A DNA stretch of 64,000 nucleotides from Eutrigla gurnardus (lineage: Eukaryota > Chordata > Actinopteri > Perciformes > Triglidae): contig OY741273.1 in the NCBI GenBank assembly GCA_963514095.1, positions 19,960,546-20,024,545 of the forward strand, read 5' to 3'. Below, piece by piece: positions 47,397 to 59,505 of this stretch; the first letter of the stretch is position 1; each line of letters starts with the position of its first letter. Position numbers and translations under genes: made by a program. A model generated the notes under the pieces. It was not told the origin of the DNA, made no database searches, and saw nothing but the letters and a program-made list of their open reading frames with translations.

Positions 47397-49808
47397 TTGG
47401 GGGTGCATCGACTTCACTACAGATGCTTACATCAATAAGACACCCGAGGCTCCTTTATGAATCCATACAAAACACATTACAAAGCCAGAGATACACTCGA
47501 CAGAATGGCACATAATCATCCAGTGCCGAAAGGAGTGGGAAAAAAAGCACCATCAGAGAGTTATAACCTTATATATAAAATAGAAGGATTATTCCCTTGC
47601 CTGTCAGCCATGCAAACATTCACCCCCAGGGGACTTTTCCTGGCAGGAGTGTAACTATTAATTTTGTTTATGCCCATGCGCTCAAACATCTTGCCACATT
47701 ACTGCCCTGCAGGAGGCCGGCATCAACAGCTTTCTCACAGCCTAGCAGGCCTTTCTCCAACACATTGTTTATTGGTCTTCCTCTACAATAAAAGTGGCTC
47801 TTCAGTCACTCTTCAGCTTGTTCAAACTGCTGCATATCTCGTTGAAAATGGTCGACAGGCATGAGACAGAGGATAAAAAAACGAAAAAAATTACCCTTGT
47901 TCATGTCACCTTCTTTTATTTTATTTTTTCTGTATCTGGGTTAATTAAATAATCAGACATCTGATCAAGCCTGGTACAACGTAGAGAGGTGAAGGAGAAG
48001 TCACCGTGAAGTGGACAACCGTGGAACCTTATTTCATAAAAAATAAATAAACGGTAACAGCACATTTTTTTGTGAATGTGCCATGGATAACGTGATGACA
48101 ACTCCATAAATTGTTTTTTATTTCATTGGAAAAATAAATGTGAAAATACGTCGAAAGATTACACATCCCAAAGTAGCATAAGTGAAGCATGAGATGATGT
48201 CTGTGGACCGTAACATTTGTGTGTGGAACATAGCTAAGATCCTCAGCCAGCTAGCAAACCAAGGGGACAGCCATGTTGGTAACACTTTTCACGCTCAACT
48301 ACGGTCGCCATAAATATGTGGTCAATGTTTAGGTTATGTTTCGGAACAAAAAAATGTCAAAGGTAATCATGAAAAATGTACAGCACACTTTGTGAACAAC
48401 TCATGGTTACATGACATGAACAGCCTACGAGAAATTAACAGCTCTTTTTTAAAGTGAAAGTACAACATAACATCAACAAACAACACATGGCCATTTCGCC
48501 GGGTGGTTTCTTATTCAGATAAAGATTATTTAATAATACAAGGTGTAAGTTTATTCAAGAAGTTTATAATAGAGTGTAAGGTTAGAGTTCCTGCAGCTCA
48601 GAAGCGTGTTATCTGGTAGAAAGGCCTCTTTGCTGCAATAGAGATTGGTACTCTGCTGTGAGGAGTAGTGGGATCTGGTTGGGATTCGGTAAATCTCAGC
48701 ACATGTCGTGCATCAGTAGAAAACACGTGGCTTCCCCTAATACACATCAGGTCAGCAGCAGTAGACGAAGTGACAAGGACTGCAGTGCTACGGGAATTTA
48801 ACTTTCTGAGTTGTGGCAGATGAGCGAGAAAAACTAGATGGCAGGAGAGCTAGGGTAAAAGGAAGATGTGTAAATATGTGCAATACTTAAAAGTAACTTA
48901 ATTTTTTTCTTATTTTATACATAAATGCGACAGGAGCACTCATAATTGCAGGTACTGCAAGGAAATAGCCTCCAATGCTGCACCTTGGGACTCCATCCCG
49001 AGGCAGATAAGACCCAAAGCTATTGCCGATACTCACAGCAACATCCCACATCCTCACCCAGTGCCCTTTCACAGTGGCATATGTGGGAGAAAATCTTTAT
49101 CCATCTACTATCCGTCTTAAATCGATAGCTGAGCATGGTGCTACAAGTGAACAAAAAGAATTGCCAAACGGTCGCCAACGATAGAAAGAGAATCCTCGCT
49201 ATTTCTCCTATGAGTCATCACTTATTTTTGAAATTGAACAGATTTAACAGAATATTCCTCTCAGTAAACCACACCCATTCATTATCAGCTGGAAGGCCTG
49301 CTGAGAGTGAGTGAGTGATTCTTCAGAAGAAAAAAAAAACGTGAAATGCTAACATAACATGTGCTGATAGCTCCAGTGTATTAATGCTAATGATCGTTAA
49401 AAAAACCCATAGTTGTCTTTGAATTCCTTACCCTCTAGTTTCCCCCTTGAGAGTCCGTCTTAGAAACTCCCAGACAGTCACCCGTCTAATTTGATCACAC
49501 ATCGATCACGTCCATATGAATGCTCTTAAAGATTCCCCCTGCACAGATGGGTTTAGTAACCCCGATTCAAGAGCATTTTCTCCTTTCTAGCTGGTATGTT
49601 CCTTTTGTTTAGCTCGGCCATTTTTACAGCTCCACAACCTGCTTGTCCATCTGTATGCGCTAAACTGACGTGAGATAATGGCCCTTGTGGAGTGTCGGCG
49701 AACGCGGAGAGTGATGCTTTCTGACACTAATTGTTCTCTCATCTTGAGAGGAGGCGTCTTACCCAATCTCCAAAGCACTCCATAATGAGGCCTGTGGCGG
49801 AGGGAGAA

Positions 49809-49823
49809 GGGGGGGGGGGGGGG
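49809..49823. repeat. Poly-G tract, 15 bases
   Basis: A G run inside a purine-rich GGAGGGAGAAGG context; G-quadruplex potential only. Confidence 0.92.
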
Positions 49824-50939
49824 CAGAGACAGGTAGCTGACTGATGAAATTCAGACGCTTTTTGTCATGTTTCTTTTTTAAATTATTATTATTATTGTGC
49901 GCAAATTATGGAAGGATCTTCTCCTGCCCTAGTGACCGCAGTTATCACCTGAGTTTATTCTGGCCTGTTTACTGCAAGGGCACCTGCAGAAAAGTGGGAG
50001 ATATGCGTCGTATAGCTTCATACTTCATCAAGTGGATTTTTACGATAACAGCCATGAGATTAAAATCCAAATTGCTTGAGTGAGCAGAAGTAACTGCATA
50101 ATTGACCGGGGTTACCCAACGCATGATTGGAGTCTGAAGCCGCATCGAGGATACGTATGGCTGCGTTAGCATGGACGAAGTGATTGCTTTGATGAATGCA
50201 CTGATGAATGTAATGTTTTGTGGAAAACGCTCTTCCATTAAGCGCCTCTACCAGCTACAAATGATACTAGTCATTAGTTAAGGCAACACTGAGGCTATAG
50301 ACATCTCACATAAACATCATCATGTGATGAGCTTAATTTGCACTTGATACATATTGAGGTTAAGCTTCTTTTGTGTTGACAAGTGTATGTACATATGACA
50401 CGTTGCAGACTGTATTTGAACCATGGCACACATACAGAACACAACCGGGCGTTCAGAGCCTTTGACAAGTGAAACTGCAGCTCCCTCACGCACACCACTG
50501 CTATTAGCACGAAAAACAAGAGCCATAACTAAGCATAAGAAAAAGCGGATTGTCCTCCAATTAGATGATTGCATGTAAGCCGACATCCACGCAATCGACT
50601 CCCTATTAATATTTTACTTTGGATTCTGGGGATAAGCCAACCCCAGGCTTCATCATTATACTTGCAGCAGAGGCCGAAGTGAGACAGGTGAACACCTTGC
50701 AGGGTTTTTGGAAGCATCCGTTGCAGGTCCGGGGGGCACTTCTCTCGTTACCCCCCTCTTAGCGAAGGAATCGGTTAATAGTTTAGAAAGAAACGACTGA
50801 AGTTAGAGTGTGGAAGGACACCGCAGCCTTTTTTTTTTTAATGTACTTCAAGCCATCCATTGTTGAAATCGATTGTTCCGCTTTAGTGATTCCCTAAGGA
50901 GCTATTTAGACTGAGTTGGCTGTGGGCTGCACCATGAGC

Positions 50940-50959
50940 TCTCTCTCTCTTTTCCACTG

Positions 50960-50998
<39 letters not shown>
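50940..50998. repeat. Compound (CT)n-(CA)n microsatellite
   Basis: A CT run, a short interruption, a second CT run (50961-50976) and a CA run (50977-50998). Confidence 0.95.
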
Positions 50999-51600
50999 TG
51001 CAGTTGTAGCTGAAGGTGTTCTTAATGGGCCAGAGTTTGATCCACTGTCAAACAGCCAGAGATATACAGTTTCTAGAGACTGCAGAAGAAACCTGAGCGG
51101 TGGATTTATTTCCTACTGCAACATAAATCCCCCCCTCAGTTAGTGTGAGTGCGTTGTGTGTGTGTGTGTGTGTATGCGCGTGTTTGTGTGCGTGCTTGCA
51201 AAAGTGCCACGTTATTGTAATTATCTTTCATGGAAGTATATTTTGCATGATTTGAATGCACATTCGTAATATCTGCACATGTAGTTCATCCAAGTCAGCC
51301 CAAATGCAAATCCTTGACACACATACAGTACATAAACACGGACACACCCACGTGCACCCTGGTTAGCATATTAGTTGCTGCCATGTGATTAAAATGTTTG
51401 AACTGTCAGCTTACTGCTTCCCTGCCTCCTAAGGGTTTTTTTTTTTTTGTATTTGCTCTGGGATTAATTAATAGTTTAGCCAGGCCAACACGCTTGCAAA
51501 CATCTATTCAGTATGGACGGAGCGATACACAGCAGGTGGGAGAGCGGCAGATGTGGGGGGCAGAAGGCACGGGTAGTGGCCAAGAGACTATAAAAAAAAT

Positions 51601-51605
<5 letters not shown>

Positions 51606-51675
<70 letters not shown>
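51606..51675. repeat. (TA)35 microsatellite
   Basis: The longest pure TA run in the window, 70 bases; such runs extrude cruciforms and break easily. Confidence 0.97.
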
Positions 51676-51678
<3 letters not shown>

Positions 51679-51906
51679 ACAACAAGAGAGAGGAGAGAGA
51701 AAAATGTAAACACAGTATTCAGCACGGAACATATAATTAAAGGAAGAGAGCAGGGGTGCTTTGTGGATTTGTGGACAGATTCTATCTGATATGTTGGTCA
51801 TGCCACATGAGGGAGGGCTGGCTAGACAAGGCTGTGCATGCACTATGAGTCTCCACTCCTTATCGATTCTGTCAGCCAAGCTCTTCTAGTCAGTTGACAC
51901 AAAGCT

Positions 51907-51910
51907 ATGT

Positions 51911-51949
<39 letters not shown>

Positions 51950-51964
51950 TATGTGTGTGTGTGT
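51907..51964. repeat. Interrupted (GT)n microsatellite
   Basis: A GT run with TTGT and ATGT interruptions, 58 bases. Confidence 0.95.
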
Positions 51965-52078
51965 CTCGGTTTAACTGTATGCCATGTCAAGCTCAATCTG
52001 CACAAACAGTAACAGGCCCTAAATCTATGTGTATCATCCCCTTATGTGGGGTTTTGTACCTGCAGGACCTCTATGGAG

Positions 52079-52082
52079 GTGT

Positions 52083-52155
<73 letters not shown>

Positions 52156-52162
52156 TGCGCGC
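52079..52162. repeat. (GT)n microsatellite ending in GCGCGTGCGCGC
   Basis: A GT run with one early TT interruption passes into GCGCGTGCGCGC, giving an 84-base alternating purine-pyrimidine block with high Z-DNA potential. Confidence 0.96.
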
Positions 52163-53790
52163 AGATTGTGACAGTGTGTGAACTTTCAATTACAAATAAC
52201 TTTATTGCTCATAGCTCCCCGGAGGCCGTGATCAATCACTGTCATCAATAAAGACAGGCCAGTTTGTCAGAAGGCACCCACAACCCTGGGGGTCCCGTGG
52301 CGGTGGCAGAGGAGGTTCCTCATCGAGGATGCTCTTTTACCACCGCCCGCACCTTAAAGACTGCCTCAGCCTTCATATCTGTTTTGCAAGTACCACTTCA
52401 CATTGTGTGGAGGATCAAGGCCCAAGTGAACAGCAGAGGTGGGAGAAACAGAACAAGCAAATATCAATTCTTCAGATAAGGACAATACTCTTTGCTTTTA
52501 CAAGTTAAGAAACTACAATCTGTGTACTTTCATGAGATAAAAAAGAAGGGGGGAAAAAAACAAAGAAAAAAAAGTCTTCAAGTGATTCAAGTTAACGTTC
52601 CCACTGCAAGCATGCAGGCAGTACAAATCATTTCAAACAAACTTTGATTTGTTGACTCGAAGCCAGTGGAGCTCTTGTCTGGTTTTTGGGAAGAATGTTT
52701 TTCTCAGGCTTGTTGTGTGAGACGGCACAGCAAAACACCATTTGAGTCTTTGAGCGATGTCTCACACATTTTGTAATTCCGGCGTATAAATGAAATAGTG
52801 TTGGTTCGGTGGCAGGGTTGGAATTTCGTCATTTTAGGGGCAAGGCCATTTGGCGGCCACATGACAGGGCACAAAGGCCATTGAGTAAAATGAGATGGTT
52901 TTACCGAATCGGTGGTCTATGCAAAGGTTTTAACACCCATTTAGACTGGGCAATATGATAGGTCAGCACATCATTACACTCCTTTTGGGCTGAAACCGAT
53001 TACTGGCAGAGTCACATAATGGTTGCTGCTCCAGGAAACTGGGTGGAAAACTACCGATTGGTCTGCACTTCATTCAATACTTGTAATTTGCATAGTTGTG
53101 TAGATGAATCTGTATCGTGAGCCACATTGAAGAGGTGGTTATTACGATCCCATTTTCATACAATAGTTTTTGTTTTGTTTTTGAATTCAGGAAATTGAAC
53201 TAATCAATATTTTATATTTAAGGGGAAATTGTTTTCCAATGCGTGCTGATGGTAAATGTAGTACGCTGAAAGAATAAATCCCTCCGTGTGTTCCATATTG
53301 ACAGAGCGCTGATTACTCCTGCTGCAGTGACCCCTGGCTTCACTACATCTGATAATTAAACAAACTCACAAAGTGCCATTTATGGGCGTATTCTTGCACG
53401 TAAACAGAAAAACACAACCGTACGTATTGTGAATTCAAGTCTCTCTCACCGCCGAACTGCGATGGGTTTGATTGGCTTGATATCTAGTCCCGAAACACAC
53501 AGTCAAACAGGACCTCAACCAAATATGTAATTCTCACACTAAGGTGTAAATATGTGCAGGCTCTACTAGCTGTCCTCCCCCGCTATGTGTCTTATATATG
53601 TCTCCTTCTTCAGAAGCAAGGGGATTTTGCAATTTGCAGTTCACCTTCGGGGATCTGAAGAAAGTCTACAGTACACCTCTGTCCCAGTGTGGAGAGTAAC
53701 TACTATCTGCCATGCAACACATTTTGAGCAAAGGCACCACCAGGCCATCTCATATTTCGTCAGAACAAGGAGGGTTTTTAGATGTTTTCT

Positions 53791-54074
53791 AAATTATAAA
53801 AGTGGACTCTCGGTGTGACTGTTTTTAGTTAATTGAAGGCTGCTGTAATACTTTTAATCACAGGCACTTAACAGTGTTGTGTGTTGAACATATTATTATA
53901 TTAATTGATAAATACATGACTATTAAGCAAAATAATACAGATTTACATTTAATTTCCTAATTATCATAAATGCACCACTAATTGGGTTGACCAAACTGGA
54001 GTAATAAATCAAGTCTATAATAATAAGGAGAATGATGGATGGAGAAAAAGAAATGACTTAAAATCATGATAACT
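53791..54074. repeat. Copy A of a diverged dispersed repeat pair
   Basis: It starts AAATTATAAAAGTGGACTCT and runs colinearly with copy B at 57530-57820. Shared blocks include AAGGCTGCTGTAATACTT, CAGGCACTTAACAGTGT, GATAAATACATGACTATT, AATTATCATAAATGCACCAC and TGGAGAAAAA. No reading frame is conserved between the two, so it is a non-coding repeat or local duplication. Confidence 0.8.
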
Positions 54075-54408
54075 TATTCAGTAGTTTCAATCCACAGGCA
54101 TCCTGTGATGCCCCGAGACCTTCCAGTTATATGAAACCCTAAGTTGTACTTAGTGTCAAGAGAAGAGTGGGAAGCTCTGAGGATGCTGTGTACTTACATG
54201 TGGAGCCATGACATGTTCTACAGTTCTCATGGATCTCTGGAGTTGCAGTGCGTCTATAGTTTGAGTGTTTTTCCACTAAAAATGGAGGTGAATACCTGCT
54301 TGTACTCGATGAACTACATTACCTCAGCCTGAAATGACTATTAGCATTTAAAGGGTAGAGCGATTATTATTACTCACATCGCGTTAGGTGCTACTATGGT
54401 ATTAGGGC

Positions 54409-54480
54409 CACTGTAGCAAAAAAACAAAAAACAACACAGAGCCAAGAGAGGTCCGCAATATTCAGAGAAAATCCGATTTT
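54409..54480. mobile_element. Left end of a GGGCCACTGTAG-type MITE, partner end lost
   Basis: ATTAGGGCCACTGTAGCAAA matches the terminus of the element at 57834-57927. A shared interior follows (GAGCC(A/G)AGA, GCAATATT, GAGAAAA). The right inverted end is not recognisable, so this copy is truncated or mutated. Confidence 0.5.
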
Positions 54481-55729
54481 TTTTTCTTAGCCCGTAGCGA
54501 CCAAAGCCAAAGTAGCGCTAGTTCTTCCTCACCTTACTTCAGTCATCGGAATACGGAATGTCAGACTTTGCAGCTGCACCCTAACGGCACATTAGTAACA
54601 ACTGCAGGCATTTTTCACACTTCGTGCACTACGCTACCACACATTATAGAGTGTTCTCTTTTCCCGCCTCTGGCCAAAAAGATCAATTATTGCTGCTGTC
54701 TGGATCTCTCAACATTGCAAGTTAAGGGTTGTTTTCCCTCCTTTGTACTGTTTTCTCATCGACCATTTGGGTCGTTTGAAAAAGACAATAAATGGCGCAT
54801 CCAATTATTGTCTATCATCATGATTGTTTTGATCCAGATTAAACCATTCTAATAATCATTTATGATTAGAACACATATAGTGTATAGGAGTGCACTGATT
54901 GGCTCAAAGGCGACGGTAATCAAAGCAAAGGTGACGCGTGTCTGCTTGATTGGTGCCAGAGGGGGGTTTCAATCACAGTAAACACATTTACTACCGCAGG
55001 GCCTTGTTTTTCTTTAGGAATCGATAAGTAGTTTTACTGGAAATAAAGAGCTACGTGGCACTAGAGTCTGCATTTGCCACTTCAATTCACCTTGCATAAT
55101 ATAGACATAGAAGAGAACGCTTTCATCGCAGAATCATTTCTGTTTAAGCATCCAATTTCCCCGGTGGAACGCTCAATCTTGACCTTGAAAAAGGTAGTTC
55201 GAATGAAAAAAATATGATGAACTCAAGGTTGAGCTAAAAAAGAAAACCTAAAAAAAAAAAAAAAACAACACACAATCAAATGGGCCATTATTGAAGCTAT
55301 TCCTGCTGGTTCCACGTATGAGACAATCAGGTCGAACCTGTAAACATCAGCATACGCTCACATACAGACGGCGTCTCTGATCATTGCTGAATCAAAGAGT
55401 GCTTCCAGACCTGCCTAACAGCAACCTTTGTACAACGCTGAAACAACTGTAGCCATTACCAGAAGCGCCGTCTTGCTGTAGCAAACAGACAGTTTAACCT
55501 TTAGACGGCGGTGTGCGACTTTCCGTGTTGGCTTCCCTTGTAGCATTAAAACTAAGGTCGTCTTTGTTCCAGTGGAGAGCTCATCGTTGCAGCCCTTGCA
55601 AGTTGTTGCCTCCTCATACAGCAGACGAGTCGTTCCTAACACGAACGGATGTTATTGCTAGTAAGTAGTAAGTGCACCACTGACCAAGCGCAGTATTTTC
55701 CTGTTATTTATAGTGTGCATTATTTAGAT

Positions 55730-55930
55730 CAGGGGTGTCAAACTGATCCAGTAAAGGGCCGTGTGGCTGCAGGTTTTCATTCCAACCAAGCAAGAACACA
55801 CCTGATCCAACCAATCAAGGTGTGAAGGCAAATCAGGTAGGTGAATAAGTCAAGTCAGGTGTGTTCTTGCTTGGTTGGAATGAAAACCTGCAGCCACACG
55901 GCCCTTTACTGGATCAGTTTGACACCCCTG
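55730..55930. mobile_element. hAT-type MITE, 201 bp, perfect 76-bp terminal inverted repeats
   Basis: Bases 55730-55805 are the exact inverse of 55855-55930, beginning CAGGGGTGTCAAACTGATCC. Only about 49 bases separate the arms. Both flanks are ATTTAGAT (55722-55729 and 55931-55938), a perfect 8-bp target duplication. The CAGGGGTGTCAAA terminus and 8-bp duplication fit hAT. Absence of any mismatch between the arms suggests a young insertion. The element encodes no transposase and must be mobilised in trans. Confidence 0.95.
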
Positions 55931-57529
55931 ATTTAGATAGTATGCATAGGTGGGTTCACAACAGAGGTTCTAAGTGTGGCACTCTGTATCAACTGCATTA
56001 TGGCAAAATCTATACACCTATTTATATTGAAAATGTTTATATTTAAGTGAAGGAGTTGCTTTGAAACCTCTTGTGGAAGGTGCACACTTAGACATTTCAA
56101 AAAGTACAAAAACAGGCACGCATGAACCTTAATCAGTAAACACAACATGAACATCAGCAACATAATACAATTCTAGGGCTATATCGACTTATTGTAAGCT
56201 TCTCAGCCTTATTCATAACATTCAAATTTTCAATCAATGTGATTGCTGTGCAGCCTTTCTTTTCTTTTTGCATGAATAATAATTGTGTTTTAACACAGTA
56301 TTTCTGCACAGTAAAGTGTAGGCTAGTATTCGTATTTGTAGAAAAGGATTGAAATTGTAGCTGTCTAAAATTTGCAATAACTCCAGAGTATCAGAAAGTC
56401 TGAATGTCAGTCTTTAAAAAACATTTTAAGCATATGCAATCATTCGCGAAATTCACTTCATACTTTTATCATTTAAGTATTCTGCTTCAATCCATATTGG
56501 TTGACTTTCAACCGCAGAAAACTACTCTCTTCTCTTATTTGTCGATTATGCTAGTTGCAGGTGCACCTGACTTTTAAAAGGACTGGGAAACGGCTCTGTG
56601 ATTTTAAACCAAAAACACACTTATGATTTATTAAGAGACTAAATACAACCCCTTTGGCCCATGCGGCTTGCTTTTTGTCTTGTGAGCTGTTTAACTATCA
56701 AAAGTGAAGTTGGACTAAATGCAAGTGTGCCGTCCACATTAGACCACGCAACATGGATCGTAGTGTCCTAAGAGTCACGTTAGCAGCAGCATCTGTTCAT
56801 ATTTCCATAAAACAAAAGTGAGAAAAAAACACATCTGAGGACTAATTATAATCCTTGGACTTTTGATAATATGTTGCTTTGCCGTGTCACTGGACTGGAG
56901 TATTATTTTACCACAGCTACGCATTGACGAGTTGGTATACTGGTCACACTTCAGGAACTTCAACAATCAATTTGTCTTTTTGAATACGGGAGTATTTTCA
57001 GAGCGAGATTCTGATGGGGTAGAGGATATTTTAAATAAAAGGGCACGGTATCATATTGAAGTGAAAGCCATAGAGAGAGAGAGAAGGACAAAGTTTAAAC
57101 CGTGCCTTGAAACGTACGCACACTTTCATCGAAAGGAGACAAAAAGAAAGCAGAAGGAAGAGCAGAGGAGAGAGGTTGTGTTTGAGTTCAGGTCTCTGGT
57201 GCCATCATCAGCTACCCCCTGCGTTCTAACCTTTGACCTCCCTTGAATCCAAACCTCCAACTCCTTGCTTCCTCTCTGCCTGCTTCTCTGTTCTTGTCCG
57301 TCTTTATCTTCTCATTATTATCTTCTTGGTGACTCATGGCGCTCAATTCCTAAGTACATCACACATTAAAGTGTAGGCGTTTGTGTGTGTGTATGTGTGT
57401 GTATGTGAGAGAGTATTGAGAAGCAGTAATTGAGGTTTTCTCTACAGAGGATTGTGTAAATGACTTGAGCTGTAAATCTATTCAAGTACAATATCAGCGT
57501 AGAGAACATTTTGACTTGAATAAGTATCT

Positions 57530-57820
57530 AAATTATAAAAGTGGACTCTCAGCGTCTGACTGTTTTAGGTTAATTCAAGGCTGCTGTAATACTTGATTAC
57601 AGGCACTTAACAGTGTGTGTTTATATGAACACATTGGTTCTCTTATTTGATAAATACATGACTATTTATCATATTAATACAGAAATAAATATATCATTTA
57701 ATTCCAAATTATCATAAATACACCACTGTTAATTGGATTGACCCAACCGGATTGAGCAAGTCTGTAACAAAAAGGAGAAGAACGAATGGAGAAAAACATA
57801 TTATTTAAAAGCACGATAAC
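57530..57820. repeat. Copy B of a diverged dispersed repeat pair
   Basis: Colinear with copy A at 53791-54074 but diverged by substitutions and small gaps. In this copy the 57834-57927 inverted-repeat element follows within about 15 bases; in copy A about 330 bases of unshared sequence separate the equivalent pieces. Confidence 0.8.
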
Positions 57821-57833
57821 TGTAACTGAAAAC

Positions 57834-57927
57834 AGGGCCACTGTAGGAAAAAAATGGAGCCGAGACAGGTGGGCAATATTACGAGAAAAGGTTTTTTAGA
57901 GTTTTTATGTTTTCCTACAGTGGCCCT
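57834..57927. mobile_element. Short MITE, about 94 bp, with 17-18-bp terminal inverted repeats
   Basis: GGGCCACTGTAGGAAAA (57835-57851) is the exact inverse of TTTTCCTACAGTGGCCC (57910-57926), and the outermost A/T also pairs. The related end at 54409 reads ATTAGGGCCACTG, so the true terminus may extend a few bases further. No coding capacity; superfamily undetermined. Confidence 0.75.
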
Positions 57928-59225
57928 AATATGGCCGTCGTACTTCCGTCTTACATTGCATCTCCCAAAAAAAGGAATGAAAATTAACATCTGTTGTTCT
58001 AGGCTTCCAGTGAGATACATACCGATTTCAAAGGAGGCGAAGCTTTGACTCCTAGAAATGTTTGTACGACTAAAATTCCATCTGCTTTGCGTGTGACCTC
58101 CTCCCGCGTGGGAGGATAGGTGCGCTTCAAGACGACAACAAACGGAGCTCATGGACGGCTCCACCCACACTTTGAAACGGCTCGCATGTGATCTCCCATG
58201 ATCGCGCATGTACAGTTAAATGGAAAGATTGATTTTGCCTAACTAAAGACAAAAGAGGCCGGGAGGGAGGGGGCTAAAACACTGGAGGTGTGGATAAAAG
58301 GAGGGATGGATGACACGTCGCCTCGCATTCCTCCTAAGGCTTTTAGTCCACCGATGGTGCAGAATGTAAAGTGGTGTGTGTGCCCATGCATACCTATATG
58401 TGTGCAGTGTGTATGTGTATTGACCAGTGCAGGATGATGTTTTATTAAACAGAGGTGAGGACGGGGAGAGGTAGGCTGATGTCCTTCTCTGTTGGTAAAG
58501 CCACTTTCAGTTGGCCTTTTTGCTGCTTCTCTGCATTTGCAAAGTCATGATCTTCTCCTCCCCGTCCTCTCTACGCCTGCCTACGTTCATCCGTTTAATC
58601 ATTTCTCGTCGTCCTCTTCCTTCCTTTTTTTTTTTAACTCATTCTTTCACAGTCTTTGAATCCAACTCCCGGCTTTTCGGCCACATTTCCCTCTCGCCGT
58701 TTTCCCCCATCATCGTTTTATACTGTTTCCTCTTATCTGACTCCGTTCCAAGTAATTATCTCACATGTGGCCCCGCGCTCTTCTCTTCTGGTTACTCTCC
58801 GTTTTTATTTCACTCTCAGCCGTCTTTTCACTTCTGCTCCACTCATCCCCGTCGCAATTTTCCACCTCCTTCCTGCTCCTTGACTCATCCTCCATCTCTC
58901 TTTCTTTCACACTGTCTTTTTTTTTTTTCTCTCTGCCTCCCTCGTCCTCCTCCCTCCGTGCCTCTCCTGGGGAAAGCTCGCCGATAAGCCTGTTCGAACG
59001 GACAAGCCTTCATGCTCTCCTTCGCCCAAGTCTCTCAGGTCCCACAGACCCCCGTGGATTTGATCTTTGAATCCCCCCTGGTGTCACTCTATCCCCCCGT
59101 TCCTCATCTTCCACCTCTCTGCTTTTCTGTCCCCCAGTGTGGGGAAAGAGATAACACCCAATGCTTCCATGAACTTCTTCATCTCTTCAGTTTCCTTAGC
59201 CACCCTCCTCTTCACTCCCATGGGG

Positions 59226-59228
<3 letters not shown>

Positions 59229-59300
<72 letters not shown>
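59229..59300. repeat. (CA)36 microsatellite
   Basis: An uninterrupted CA run of 72 bases. Confidence 0.97.
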
Positions 59301-59302
<2 letters not shown>

Positions 59303-59459
59303 TGTAAGCCTTTCAGTCTCTGTGTGTAGAAGCAGCAGTGGCAACCACCTCAATTCTTGTACAGTTTGTTCCATGGATGATGTCATTCAGTTTAGCAACC
59401 AAGTTTTGGTGAAGTGTGAGAGTGTCTGTCTGTGAATCTGGTGTCCAACTCAAACACCT

Positions 59460-59505
59460 CTTCTTCTTCTTCTTCTTCTTCTTCTTCTTCTTCTTCTTCT
59501 TCTTC
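59460..59505. repeat. (CTT)15 trinucleotide repeat
   Basis: A pure CTT run of about 46 bases, a homopyrimidine mirror repeat of the GAA/TTC type that can form triplex DNA. The acidic or serine stretches in translated frames are artefacts of the repeat. Confidence 0.96.

Noticed and set aside
52810..53000. Possible transposon start (CAGGGTTGGAATTTCG, then ATTTTAGGGGCAAGGCCATT)
   Set aside because: Suggestive of a teleost repeat terminus, but no matching inverted end or target duplication was found nearby.
56863..57246. 127-codon frame starting MIICCFAVSLDW
   Set aside because: No family resemblance, no recognisable splice or polyadenylation context, and the charged Arg/Glu/Lys stretches come partly from a GAGAGA run. 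Treated as chance.
58511..58987. 158-codon Ser/Leu/Phe-rich frame
   Set aside because: Produced by a long pyrimidine-rich (CT-rich) stretch; overlapping frames are equally open, as expected from skewed composition.
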